DNA of 64,000 nt from Litomosoides sigmodontis (taxonomy: Eukaryota; Nematoda; Chromadorea; Rhabditida; Onchocercidae): positions 9,052,483-9,116,482 of the forward strand of contig OY718807.1 in NCBI GenBank assembly GCA_963070105.1. The letters run 5' to 3'. Position numbers and translations under genes: made by a program. A model generated the notes under the pieces. The model searched no databases. It saw nothing but the letters and a program-made list of their open reading frames with translations, and was not told where the DNA came from. Below are positions 38,344 to 50,900 of the stretch, piece by piece; positions within the stretch are counted from its first letter, which is position 1, and each line of letters opens with the position of its first letter.

Positions 38344-39217
38344 AAATTACGTCATCCTTACTTTCAGATCTTATTTCGACTATCATGAGAAATTCACACT
38401 GGATCAAGCAATCCAGTTCGCTAGTATACACCTGAACAACTGCAGTTACGAATATACTGCAACAGGGAGATTAGATTATTCTCATACCCAAAATCTCCAC
38501 AAAATCTCTTTCCATAGTGTAGAAAATGCCCCAACCAATTTTTGGATTTAATGAATATTTCGTTCTCTTACAGACTTTATCCTTTAAAACATTTTGCTAA
38601 AACGACAAACCATAACCAAAACCCGTTCACTTCATTCATCCCGACTAATGACAAAACCACAAAACTAAGCGGAACGTTTTCTCCTGCTCAACAATCTGCT
38701 TGGAATTCCCTTCCTTTTTTACAAGTCTTTATGTCAGCTACAAATCAAAACAAAATTTGTATTTAAAAAAAAACAGCAACAGTGCAGCACAGAATTGATA
38801 AAGATATAATTAAATCACTCATTATCGTTAAACCCAACGAAACATTCAAAAAAAAGAAAAAGAAAACAAGAACAATGGAGGAAACGACACCTCACTTCCC
38901 TTTACGAAAACAAATTAAAACAACGCTATCAATTCCTAAAATACAAACAAGTCAATCTTGAGTGTCCTGCAAAACCACTCCTGATCCTTCACGTATGAAA
39001 ACAGCAATCAAAAAAAATTACAAACGAGCAATTGTTATGCATTATATAACAAAGGCATCAAAAAACTTTCGCAGTATTTAAAATTTGGGGGGAAAACTAG
39101 AGTTCTTAACACCTCAAGTAACAATACAGCGAGCCCAGTACGTTTACTTAATTATAATAACGAACAGCACTGGAATAATAATGTAACAGCACAAACATCA
39201 CATCATTATCATCCTCT
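38344..39217. other. Shared 3' region of two convergent genes
   Basis: Holds the 3' untranslated regions of the SH2-like gene (+) and eIF4A (-). Short open frames here lack splice or family support. No clear AATAAA was assigned to either gene. Confidence 0.6.
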
Positions 39218-42200
39218 TTAAAGCAAATTCGCGATGTCCATCGGCATCTCTTCAATCTGAGTATTGTAGAAACTCTCGATATCCTTCATCATCCGCATAT
39301 CGGCCTCAGTTATGAAATTTATTGCTACACCCTTTCGACCGAAACGCCCCGACCGTCCGATTCTGAAAGTTGTTAGAGTCAATGAATGCGTTACATTTGT
39401 CATATCTCATATTACGTATCACTACCACCAAGTGAATATATAATAGAATTTGAAGTAAGCGCACCGAAGGAAGACGCGTTCATTAACAAATAACAGTGTT
39501 AGCTATCAAATAAAACTTCCGTGACAGAAAAGAAATATTCTGGTTGCCAGCACTATCATTACATTATTCTGAATACCAACAAAACCGTATATTTGATAGC
39601 GTATAATCCCAACGACTAACCGATGAATGTAGTTCTCACGATTGCTTGGAAGATCATAATTGATGACCAACGAAACTTGTTGAACATCAATCCCACGTGC
39701 CAATAAATCAGTAGTGATAAGGACACGAGAGGAGCCTGATCGGAACTCACGCATAATTACGTCTCGCTCACTTTGTTCCATTTCACCATGCTAAACATTG
39801 CCTTATCTTGGGTAAGAAAATGAAACACCGTTAACACATAACCAAAAAATTTTTGAAGCATATACAGGTGTCGAAATAGCACTGGTTGAATAGATATACC
39901 ATTGATTAAAAAATTTACCATGCAGGAAACTGTGTACTTATCTTTACTCATTTGAGCTGCAAGGTAATCAACCTTCCTACGAGTATTGCAGAAGATGACC
40001 GCCTGAGTTACACTAACTGTGGCATACAAATCACACAATGTCTCGAATTTCCAGTCCTAAAATATTACATGTATCAAATACGAATTGAATTATGACATTG
40101 CAATGATTCCGCAAATACGCTAAGATTTTTCCAACCGTTAATTAATAATAGTGGCGCCTAAAAATCATTATTTCTAACGTTGGCCATTTCTCCATTTCTT
40201 TTTTGTAAACCGATGCCTAATTTACCCGGAAACAAGAGCATAACATGTACAATGTACTCATCAGCTGTTATCTTCTTACCACGACAACCATCCCATCTTT
40301 AATAATCATGAAGCAAGAAAATCAATAAAAATAGCCGTGCTTCTTTCTCGACGTTTACATAGAACTGCCTGATTCCTTCAAGGGTAAGCTCTTCTCTCTT
40401 TACCAAGATGCGTATTGGATCATTCATAAAACGATTTGTTACTTCGAGGACTTCCGATGGCATCGTAGCCGAAAGAAGCACTACCTAAAAGAAAAAATAT
40501 CTGGCTTCTAAACTGCCTGGACAATAATCCCCAAAAAAAAATAAATGCTAGTGACACAACGGATACCTGAACATCATTCGGCATACACTTGAAGACGTCA
40601 TAAATTTGCTCCTTAAATCCACGAGATAACATTTCGTCGGCTTCATCAAGCACGAACATTTTAATATTATTGGTTTCTGAAAATTTAAATATAATTCCCT
40701 AAAAAAATCTCTACAATACCGATTTCATATGTTACCACTTCAATTCATCAAAATTTCCATCACGGCTCACTAATGTCCAATTCTTTTTAATAAACTAACT
40801 GAAAAAAGTTCCAATTTGTCCACAACTTACGAAGAGACTGGCGTGTGATCATATCATTAACACGACCGGGTGTACCGACTACCACGTGAACACCAGACTC
40901 CAATTTACGTTGATCATCTCGAACATTTGTACCTCCGATTGATGCATGACATTTTATACCGAGATATTCACCCAAGGACAGCATTACTTTTTGAATCTGA
41001 ATTAATGCTATACCAATGTGTGCGCAACCTTTCAACAAGGATAAACTTTTCTATGTTGAGAAACAGATTAACAGCAGTTATGCATTGAATTTGAAAAAAA
41101 AATTCGAGCTCAGCCACTCAAGATAATATCGCCATTTCCTAGTCCGTGAGGGCAAGTTATATCATCATCGCTCGAATTGCCATGCAACGAGCAGGAAGAA
41201 TTTCAATTACAGATTTGGTGATTACTCGATCTTTTTATAAAAATCCTTTTACTGCTCCATCTTAACTACTAAATGTGCAATTCCCATTCCAATAAATTGT
41301 CCAGCTTGCAACAACATGTGCTAACGTACCAACCCTTTGTAAACACAGTATCGAATTCATCACAATCACTATTTTATCTCTAAGTCTCCCACCAAAAACT
41401 TATCTTTTTACTCCCTTCTTTAAATAAAATCACTGTGGTCAAAAAAATGCACCTGCTGTGCAAGTTCGCGAGTTGGTGCCATCACAAGAGCCTGAACTTC
41501 TGGAATAGTTTCATCAATATTCTGCAGAACTGCTACCGAAAAAGTAGCCGTTTTACCAGTTCCAGATTGTGCTTGCGCAATGACGTCACGCTCTGCAAGC
41601 ACAAAATTGAAACTCACAAAATTTGTTGGTATTTGAAAACAAAATCTATCACTCAAAAACATAAAAAACCAGTCGGAAAGAGCCCTTCTAAACGCGATGA
41701 TTAGAGCAGTAAATTCTCACATGATGCCCTATAAATACGCAAAGATTTCTTTTCCAATCAGTTCACGCTCCCTGCATGTTCGATTAAATAAAATAAACTG
41801 AGTGAAAAACAGTCCAGAATTAAGGAAACAAATGTTAGGAAGACGAATGCTGTATGGAATATAAGAGAGCATACACATTACACTTGATGCAAAATGTTAG
41901 AAAATCAAATATTTAAATCATAGATCCATGTTAGCTACGTCTCTCACCTTTTGTTCCCTTCAGTTTCATATTCCGATGGCTATGACATGATGACATTACA
42001 AGAGCATGGAATTTGTTTCTTAAAAGGAAAAAAACTTAAATGTTCTGTGCTTACAAAATCCTCAACTTTCCAATGCTAGTTAATTTTCTTAATTAGTATT
42101 TTTCGTCTTCCGACTCACTTTTTGTGCACGGAATAATTGCACGTTGCTGAATAGCAGACGGCTTCTCGAAACCAAACGCATAAATACCACGAAGAAGATT

Positions 42201-42539
42201 TTCTTTTAGACCCATTTCATCGAAGTTTTCGCATACAAAATCCCAGTTACTCTATAAATGAAATCTCATTTCAACTTATATCAAAAGGCACTAAAATTTA
42301 CTCTGATTAATGTGTTTTACCACCATAAATAACCCCGCATGTCATACCTCAATAAGACCATCAGAATCCAAAGGCGCCTGAATTGGCGCGGGGGCGCCAG
42401 CGGCTTCACCGTCGTTTACATGTTTTTGCCTGCAAATTCACTAGTAGCAACATGTAACTCCGATATGATTGCTTTACTGACATACGTTGATACTAAAAAA
42501 GAATATGAAAAATACCTACTGTTGATTCGCATCAGTCAT
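39218..42539 (-). CDS. eif4a: Eukaryotic initiation factor 4A (DEAD-box RNA helicase)
   Basis: ATP-dependent RNA helicase of the eIF4F cap-binding complex; it unwinds 5' leaders for ribosome scanning. Ten exons (minus): 42520-42539, 42348-42429, 42119-42251, 41453-41592, 40831-40996, 40567-40676, 40341-40484, 39919-40056, 39621-39790, 39218-39362. They total 1248 nt, 415 residues plus stop, in frame throughout. Motifs: Q motif region [11 protein letters not shown] (about 60-72), AQSGTGKT (86-93), PTRELA (118-123), TPGR (167-170), DEAD (191-194), SAT (222-224), [10 protein letters not shown] (337-346) and [13 protein letters not shown] (from 367). It ends [16 protein letters not shown], like eIF4A-I/II; the eIF4A-III N-terminus and tail differ. 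The first exon encodes only MTDANQ plus two bases. The intron after exon 7 (VNVEKE) has a GC donor (GAA|GCACGG). Confidence 0.95.
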
Positions 42540-43465
42540 GTCAGGATCGACGAACAAAACGAAAAAAATTCGTGTGTAATGTGAAAAGAGATAAAATCAC
42601 TTCCTGAAAATAGCTGAAATCAAATGGATAAATATAGCAACTAGCTGCTCCGAATTTCAAATTTCGTGATATATGATAACAAACCGCACATAGTTTGATT
42701 AATCGTATCTTACACATCAGAATATTTAGTCACCGATTCATAATTTACAACTGGTAACAAATATGCACACTTGCACAACACACAGCGACATACAAACATA
42801 CGTAAACACCGGCAAAGGTACACTCATAACACATACAACCACTCATAAGACAAATGATGACGCAAGCACAGACACATCTTGAATGAAGAGCACACCAACA
42901 CAAGCACACGTACACCTACGTTCGCGTCAATATCCGTAGAGGTGTGCAACACACATACATGCTACATGTATACAAAAACACGTATACGCATATCTGCAGC
43001 ACCATACGTTAATACATTCACGAGGACGTAAATTTTACAGCACACTCCGACATAAACGTCACGTGTAAGCCTTACACAGGCATAGAGAGAAGCTCGTAAA
43101 TGCTTAGGTATACGTACGTATCAGCAATACACAACCATACATGTACACAATCACTTGTAAAGCACGCGCACAACACACCCACACCAACACAATTCACAAC
43201 AGCACCACCAACAGTACAACCACCTACTCGACGCCGTCGCAGCCTAAACTGACCTCACCCACAACTATTTAGTGCGCGGCAAGAAAAGACGACCATATGC
43301 AACTATCGAACAATTAATCTTCGGTCCATTCGATGCGGAAGCGTAAACTTCGAGCAGGATGAGAATTGCAAAATTTGAGTGGTAAAGTGAGTGTGTTTTA
43401 AATTTATTCCTTGTGTCTCTGTTGTCATTTATTTATTGCAGAATTTATTATATAAACATTTTTAG
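42540..43465. promoter_or_regulatory. Divergent intergenic region upstream of eIF4A (-) and PIX region (+)
   Basis: From about 42740 to 43240 the sequence is a mosaic of CACA-, TACA- and ACGTA-type words, unlike its neighbours. It sits between two divergently transcribed units, so it probably carries promoters for both. No specific element is identified. A short ATG-led stretch at 43361 (MRIAKFEW) ends at a GTAAAG donor and may be a first exon. Confidence 0.4.
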
Positions 43466-44110
43466 CATCTTATATGAAACTTTAAATGTCATATTACTTT
43501 TTCCAAATGAGTGGTAAGTGGCGTGGTGAAGGCGAAAGATTTATTAACATTGATATTAAGAGAATTTTCTATGCAAAATAAAGTTGATATATTACTCATT
43601 TTTGCGCTAATGATTAGTAGATAATCTTTTATTATGGTTTTTTTTCGTATAAAGCATGTATATGCTGTTCATTTCTGTAACTCTCAACTCAAAGGGCTTA
43701 ATTTGAATTTTGCAAGTTGTGTTCTCCCCCATGTCTCGTTCAGTTTATTCGAGTTCTTCAGAAAAGTGCTTTAATAATTCTTGCATTATGGTACCTACCA
43801 AAACATATAAAATGTAGTACAACTTAAAGTACACAAGTGACTGACACTTTTTTAATCCTGAAAGTAAAAGAGAGCGCATTCAGTATTTAATAAATCCATC
43901 CCACTTCATCAAGGCCATGGTCGTCTTTTGAAACATTCCGGAAGTCTGAGTCTCGAGTCCTGCAGTAGCCTCGAGGATGCATTCCTAGAAAAAAACGTGC
44001 AGAAGCAGTGAAACGAGAGGTTGACAACTCTCCAAAAAGAGGTCTGGGGTTATTTGATTAGAAATAATTCGGGGCTGGTACGACATGACAAAAAGTGGCG
44101 CAACACTTGA
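43466..44110 (+). other. Coding-like exons upstream of PIX with an in-frame TGA
   Basis: Exon 43466-43513 (acceptor ATTTTTAG, ending ATG AGT G before GTAAGT) joins in phase to 43884 (acceptor GCATTCAG). The joined frame reads MSVFNKSIPLHQGHGRLLKH, then SGSLSLESCSSLEDAFLEKN, then VQKQ and TGA at 44009-44011: a 44-residue ORF. The same frame continues beyond the TGA (NERLTTLQKEVWGYLIRNNS, then GLVRHDKKWRNT) to TGA 44108-44110, keeping a coiled-coil-like character. A second frame from 43974 to about 44061 is also open (RKKRAEAVKREVDNS); it would be reached by one extra A in the A7 run at 43989-43995. It may be a small gene, 5' exons of PIX, a pseudogene or an assembly error. Confidence 0.35.
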
Positions 44111-44161
44111 GGGTGCTTCGGAAAATGGTGGCATTTCTGATATAGCTGATATATATATATA

Positions 44162-44205
44162 AATAAGTGTAAATAATATATATATATATATTATTTACAC
44201 TTATT
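44162..44205. repeat. 44-bp perfect palindrome
   Basis: AATAAGTGTAAATAAT, then (AT)6, then the exact reverse complement ATTATTTACACTTATT. Could extrude as a 22-bp-arm cruciform. Lies between the coding-like exons upstream of PIX. Confidence 0.95.
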
Positions 44206-44268
44206 CACTGTGTACGATGTTTTTACAGTTTAAAATGGAGAGAAAGGTGCTGTAATCGGAGAAAGAGC

Positions 44269-44330
44269 GATTGATATCGGATGTTTCGATAGTTTAACAG
44301 ATTGATATCGGATGTTTCGATAGTTTAACA
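44269..44330. repeat. 31-bp tandem duplication
   Basis: Two identical adjacent copies of a unit beginning GATTGATATCGGATGTTTCG. Confidence 0.95.
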
Positions 44331-44582
44331 CCCATTGAGACATGTAATATTGACCGGCTGTCCCTGTTTTTTTATATCCATCTCTATTTTTGTGGCATTT
44401 GTGCAAATAATAGAGATCTTTTTAATTTATTTGATAAATGAATTGAAGACAACTTGGCAGGTTTAAAAAGATGTTGTACAATCTAAAATTCGAAGTGAGA
44501 CTGTTACGAGACAAAAAAAACTCCAAGAAATTTCTTAAAAAATATTTAGAGACAATAGTGAAAAAAATGATAAGGCAATAGC

Positions 44583-44720
44583 GCACATAATAATGGAATA
44601 CTTCACCAACTTTTAGATCGCAGTGTGAATCATGCTGACGCCATTCCGAAATCTTATCCGGAAGATTTTAGTGTGCTACACTGCGATTTGTTCGTAATTA
44701 CGTTTGTTCAGGGCTAGTTT
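44583..44720 (+). other. Possible CH-domain exon of the PIX gene
   Basis: A 45-codon open stretch following AATGATAAG reads HNNGILHQLLDRSVNHADAI, PKSYPEDFS and VLHCDLFVITF. By eye this resembles the middle of the calponin-homology domain of vertebrate PIX proteins: DG-xx-LC-x-LL-x-R, then I-x-K-x-YPE. The start of the next PIX exon ([20 protein letters not shown]) would match the following NI-x-x-FL helix. Possible donors are 44660 (TTTTA|GTGTGC) and 44693 (TTC|GTAATT). Phase to neighbouring exons is not settled. Confidence 0.3.
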
Positions 44721-44925
44721 GATCCTTCAAAAAAACTAAAATCCAACTGACTTTTTGTTTAGTAAAATTTTTTTCTCATAACGCGCGCAGTACATGTATA
44801 GTACTTCTCAATTCAAAAATTCTGGAATTTGTTTCTGATTTCAGCAAGGCGATTTGTATCATCCGTTGGTTTCTGTCACCTTTCAGTACGTGTAACATAA
44901 TACGTAGTAAAAATGTTTACATAAT

Positions 44926-47900
44926 ATGACCGTCGACGGACACTTTTTATCTATATCAAATTTTGGAATATTTTCGCAAGTCCATTTATCGCTTTCAATA
45001 AAACCGAATTTGATCGACAACATCGATTGGTTTTATCACGTCAAGAAAATGAATTTCAGAGGTGTTTTTAATTGCTTAATGGAAAATAGCGGTGAACGAT
45101 CACATGAAATTACTCCATCCTCATCCGATAACATTTTTAATACTCAAACTTCAACCGTATACGCCCGAGCAAAACATGCCTTTAAAGGGCGGAACAACGA
45201 TGAGGTGCCCATTTTTGTATTTGCTGGTTTTTATGCTCTAACCTGTAAATATTATTTATCGAGCACCCTAATTTTTGTGGCTTTTAATCAAATAATTGGG
45301 CTTTTTATTATGTTTTTGTACTTGCCTAAATACATAACACATGGTGAAGATATAGCTTAAATAGATAAAAATCTCCGTTATGTTTTTTGCAAAGTTTAAT
45401 TTTTTTTATGAAGTGAAAATGTATAGATGTTTCTATCTAGTTCTGATAAAAAGAACTTTCATCGTTTATGATATTTTTTTGTAATAAATTCTTTTTTTAT
45501 TGAAACAAAGATGATTTGGCAGACCCTAATTTTGTCAAACGCTAGAGTTTTCGGACTGTTGTATAATATGCTGTAATGAATTTTCCAGCTTTCATTCCAA
45601 AAAGGTGATATTATCACTGTCACACAGCAAATGGAAGGCGGTTGGTGGGAAGGAACGCTGCGTTCCTATACTGCATGGTTTCCATCGAATTACGTCACAA
45701 TAATACCAGAATCCGGTACAGATTTTTGGGTTGTTTAATCGTAATCTATCGCTAGGACCGTGTAATTTAATTTTTCACTGTAGAAAGTGTTTCACTGTTT
45801 AAGTGCATACTACCAAGTGAAATGGCGGCGTCAAGAAGTTTTAGATTTAAAAGAATTTGTTGCAAATGTGGTTTGAACAAGTCTAAAAAGGCAATTTTTG
45901 GCGGCAACTATTTCTTCAGAAAAGTTCTTACGATCTCGAAATAATGGACCTCCAGTGCTAAATGGTGATAGCGCGTCATCTGGTGCAATCAAGGAAGCAC
46001 CTATCTTTTCCAGTGACACAAGTCGACAAGCTTATCGGCAACAGGTCTTTTTTATCTTTTGTTTGAATCATTTAATTTCATTGAATGTTTTGTTATTCGA
46101 GTTATGTAGTTTTTACTTTCCTGATTTAACTACTTTGCTAGTGTGCTATGCATTTTTCATAGAGCTTATTGCTTTTATACTTGCATGGGTATTGCTCTTT
46201 GAGTTTGAAGTATTCCACTAAATTGAAAATTTAGTCAAAATGGCTGAAATCGTGATAAACGTCAACTAAAGTTGGGTTATGGTATCAATGCTTGCGATTG
46301 ACATCAAGATACCTTAAATATTGTAGCATTCCTTTGAAGAGCTGCCCAAACCTTTGTTAAATCTCTTCCAAAAAATGCTTTTTATATCCTAGTGATACAA
46401 TTCAACGCTTTATGCATTTATATTTCTAACTTCAGGTGGTGGAAAATTTTCTTGAAGCAGAATTAAAATATGTTGATAGTGTCACAAAACTTAGCAACGA
46501 TACATTGGCAAAAATCAAAAATTCAAAGAAGTATATTACCTTTTTCTGTCAACTCGGTGTTGTTCTGTCTATAATTTCTTAGTATTTCGGTGACTAACAT
46601 TCTCGCGAACGCCGCACGCGTTGGAGTTTTGATATCGGTTTTGAAGAAATGGTGCTACAGCAAAAAAATTATTTTTGAAGGGAATTGGCTTTGGTTTTTG
46701 ATCATGATTTCGAATTTAATGCTTTTAGAATCTCTGAGAAGGATTTTCAAATTCTTGCTGGAAATCTGCAACTTCTCATTACTCATCAGCGCGAATTACT
46801 AAAGGATATCAAAGACGCTGTTGACAAAGATGCAGTCAATGCTCGAATTGGTGGTTTACTATTAAGAGCAGCACCAAATTTACGACATCTTCTCAGATTA
46901 TATTGCCAAAACCATCCAAAGGCAGTGGATCTGATCCTTAGAAATAAGTAAGCTTTTTACGAATGATTTCGCTAGATAAAAATTTCTAGAAAGAGAGGAA
47001 GTGACCATGGCGTTTATCTTATACATGTATAAATTACCCGCTTTACGGGCAGGTCAGGAGGAATTTGCCATTAATAATTAATTGATTGAATCTGGTGCTG
47101 AGTATTTGGTATGGTTTACAGGGATCTTTATGAAGAGGTACTAAAAGAAATAGATTATCGTTTGAAAGATTTGATATCCGGATTAAGTCATCCATTCCGA
47201 CATTTGGAAACATACCCGAGTATGCTAAATGAATTAGAGCGTGGTATGCACGAAGCGCATCCCGATCGAGGTGATACGCAGCGAGCTGCTGCTGTCTTTC
47301 GTGATATTGCCGTTTGTTTTATATTTCTTTTGGAGTGTGGATTTATGTCGCTGTTTGCGTTTCTCGTGCACTGAGGCCATGTTTCGGATCATTTAGGTTT
47401 TGTTGTTATGTGATGATTAAGAAGGGATTCTTACTAACAAAGTAAATTTAATTCAACTGCTTTAATTCAATGAAGTTGCGATTTGGTATAAATCAGAAAA
47501 GTACGCTAAGTGGGCGATGCAACAATCAACCATTGTTAATTATTATTGAAATTTTAGAATTATTGCGCAGCTTTACGAAAACAAAAAGAGATGCAGTTGG
47601 AATTACTTGCTTCTGGTTCGATTGATGGTTTGCCATCGGAAGAGCTGAAAAAGCTAGGGGAAATTTTGTACATGAGTATTGTTTCTGTGGATGACGTAAA
47701 GGCTTCCGTAGAAGAAGAGTTGTCTTGTGATAGGTAATTTTTTGTTAAGACTTTAAAAAGATGAGGAAGAGCAAAAAGATTTTGCTTGATGAAGATTACT
47801 ACTTGTTGCTGGATTTACTGTATCTCAGAATGTGTGTCAAGTTCGTAATGTAGTACAGACTTTGCACACTTCCGTCCTTTACTTTATTGCTGATGAGTTG

Positions 47901-50900
47901 TTCTTTTTTACTAGTCATTTCCAATTAGTGAAATTTTTTTTGTTCATGTTTTCTCTATTTTGTTTCTGCTTATATAATCCATATTTTTTTCAGTAGTTAA
48001 CTAAATAAAATCCAGTGAAGAATGTAAGTTAAGTAGATCAGCAACAAATTAGATAGAAGAATGAATGCGCTGGTTCGTTTGATTTCAGGTGTGTAATACT
48101 GTTTGCAACGACGATACTTATTCTCGAGGTTACTTCAAATGTAAATTCATATGTCATGAAGAAGAGAATTTCTTTAGACAAGCTGATTTTAAAGAAGGCG
48201 GAAAATAAAACAACATTAATTCTTTGCAATGGTATTCCTTTAAAATCAGCATTAAAAGTAGATTAATTAAAAGCTTGTTGATTAGCACATTATATATCAG
48301 AAGGTATGCTCGATAATATTTGGTAGGCAGCGCCATTTTGAGAGGAACAATATATTAATCTACTTATTTGCTTGTTGCAGCTTTGATTTTTGAAGTTAAT
48401 ACCTGTGATTGTTTAACATTTAATTCTCTTTAACTTTCTTTCATGTTTTTGTTGAAGGTAAAAACAAGTTTTTTATGCACAATGGTAGGGAATCCAACTT
48501 GTAAGTTATATTTTTGTGATTAATTTCCAATTTTAAACCTGTCTGGGAAAGAAAAAGACGAAAAGAAAATGGCCGTGCTGATTGCTGACAATTTTGTGCT
48601 TTAAGCTGATGGTTCATCGGAAATAGCGATGAACTTGTTGTCGAACGATGAACTGCAGAAATGGGTGGAAGCGTTCTCATGTTGTGCAAATCTAACGGTT
48701 ACCGACTACTGTTGCGATCTTATTTCTTCCTTTGGACCTCAAAAAATCGACATAAGCAATATGCACAATATGGTTAGCATCTTTTTATTTTCTTTCTCAA
48801 CGTTCTAGTGTGCATTTTTTACTGCTAAGTAGATCATAATGTTACAAGACCACGTTGGTTCCAAGTTTTCCAAGTTTTAGATATGAAAAAGTGCCCATTT
48901 TTTAAATTCATAGCTCAATTAACAATGAAAAGAAGTTGTCAATCCATTGAAATTGACGTTTATATGGAAATTACGCATTGCTATTGTTGATACATACCTA
49001 GATTCAGTGGTTTACAGTTTAATCGCTTAACTCGTGTGATTCACTAAAATCTATAAATATGATCCCTATCTCCATACTATTATATTGGAAGAATTTTTGT
49101 CTTCTTTTTAAATAAATTAGAAGCATCAATTATTTTTTTGAGCCGATGTGCTTTAGTGCCGTAAACCTTACCGTCGTAACTGTGATATAATTTCCTATCG
49201 TATAGAGTTCTATGAGTAAGGTATTTGATGCATACTTTTTCTTTTTTTAAGCGAACATCTAAAATACCTCAGAGCTTTTCAGATGCGCATTGAAAATCAG
49301 ATAAACTTTTCTACATTGGCATATCTCAATAACTAACTAACTAACTTCATAACTAAGAAATACTAACCGGATGTTCCTTATTTTTCACCATGTTGATGAC
49401 AATAATGATAACGTGTAATGAATGATGTGAATGACAGCAATAGTCGTAGTATACGGTGATATTAGTGGCGTCTATGTCTGTTAGTCATGGAAATATAAGT
49501 AGCTAAAGGTTTTTTTTACCAATAGCCCCTTACTTTTTTCGCCTTTGTCGTCGATCTTAAGTAGTGCGTGCAAAAAAGGTGAACTATAATTTACATAGCA
49601 GGTGTTTTTCCGTCTTCTTATCTCCGTTTTCCTTCTGTGTTTTTATATTCTGTAATCTTTTTTTTTTCCTTCAAGTTTTTTATGAATGATTTATATTTCT
49701 CCATATTGCGTGCTTCTTGAACCGTCTGTGATATTAAGTTGCTTTCCTTTTCACTAGGTGGATTATTTCATTTTCCTGATATTTGTGGCGCAATTTTAAG
49801 GCTTAATTACAAACCATTATTGTCGAGTTTCATACGAGTCATTTCAATTTTATTAACTTCAACGAAAATTTCATGGTTCGAAAACCATGCTTTACTTGCA
49901 CACTTGAATTTTGCATGCAGAATTTAATAAATTTTTTGAAGCATCGTTAGAATTACATCTTTAATTTTTGTTCTTTGTTAGTTGATTTTTTTTATCGGAA
50001 TACCGAATTAGTAGTTTTTCTGAATATTTCACTATGGATGGAGTTGTTAATGTACAGTGTTATTTCTATGAAATTAGACGCTTCTCAATATTTTTTGTCT
50101 CCATTGGCAGAATATGTTGCGGTGTCCTTTAATGTTCTGTTCGTTCAACAACCTTTATTTACTGTATATTCTTCTTTCAAGACCAACAGAAACATTGTAT
50201 TTTCTCATCTGAACTCTATCATCTTCCCGCCGTCTTTTATAATTCAATTTCTAAAATTCCAATGGAAAAAATTTTTTTTAATACTTGCTACAATACCTAA
50301 AGGTTCTACCGGCACGTATTTCCTCGAATAATTCGGCCAAAATGGTGTCAGGTTTTGAGTGCTCAATTGTATTTTTGGAGCTCTTATTGTATTATTCTAA
50401 AAGTGATCGGTTTTGCTTAGTTATTGCTACGATACCGTGACAACAGTGTTGGAGGCTTTTTGTTTATTAAATTATCATTCCTAGGGTAGATTTGCAGCCA
50501 TTTTTTTTTCAAAATATACATCTTTTCAAAAGATGTATACATCTTTTCAAAATTCTAAATCACAAAGCAACAACTCAATAATTTTCTTTCAATTGGTAGC
50601 TGTGCATTGTTATCATTCCATAGCCGTAGCTGTAGCGATTCTTCTCATTATAAAAAAAATGAAACATTTAGTTCTTTTGTTATTTTAAGAATGAAAAAGT
50701 GGAATGCTGTCACAATTTTCCTGCAGTTTTTTTCTGCTTTTTTTAATGATCGATGTTATCGTCGCTTAACCTCGAGCATGACTTATAAGTGTTCTTTGAG
50801 GTATTAACACATTGGGCAGATTTGGGAGATTGTTCATAGTGATGTGCAAACGGCACGAAAGAAAGGGAAAATGTGTGTTGTTTCCCAAGCTGCCAATTTG

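Noticed and set aside
38344..38766. Two open frames after the SH2-like stop
   Set aside because: They fall in the 3' untranslated region and show no continuation of the domain.
44009..44011. TGA as a selenocysteine codon
   Set aside because: No selenoprotein-like context or SECIS-like element seen; pseudogene or indel is simpler.
49975..50331. 118-codon ORF in the PIX intron
   Set aside because: Hydrophobic, T-rich translation typical of chance frames; no acceptor or donor in phase with PIX.
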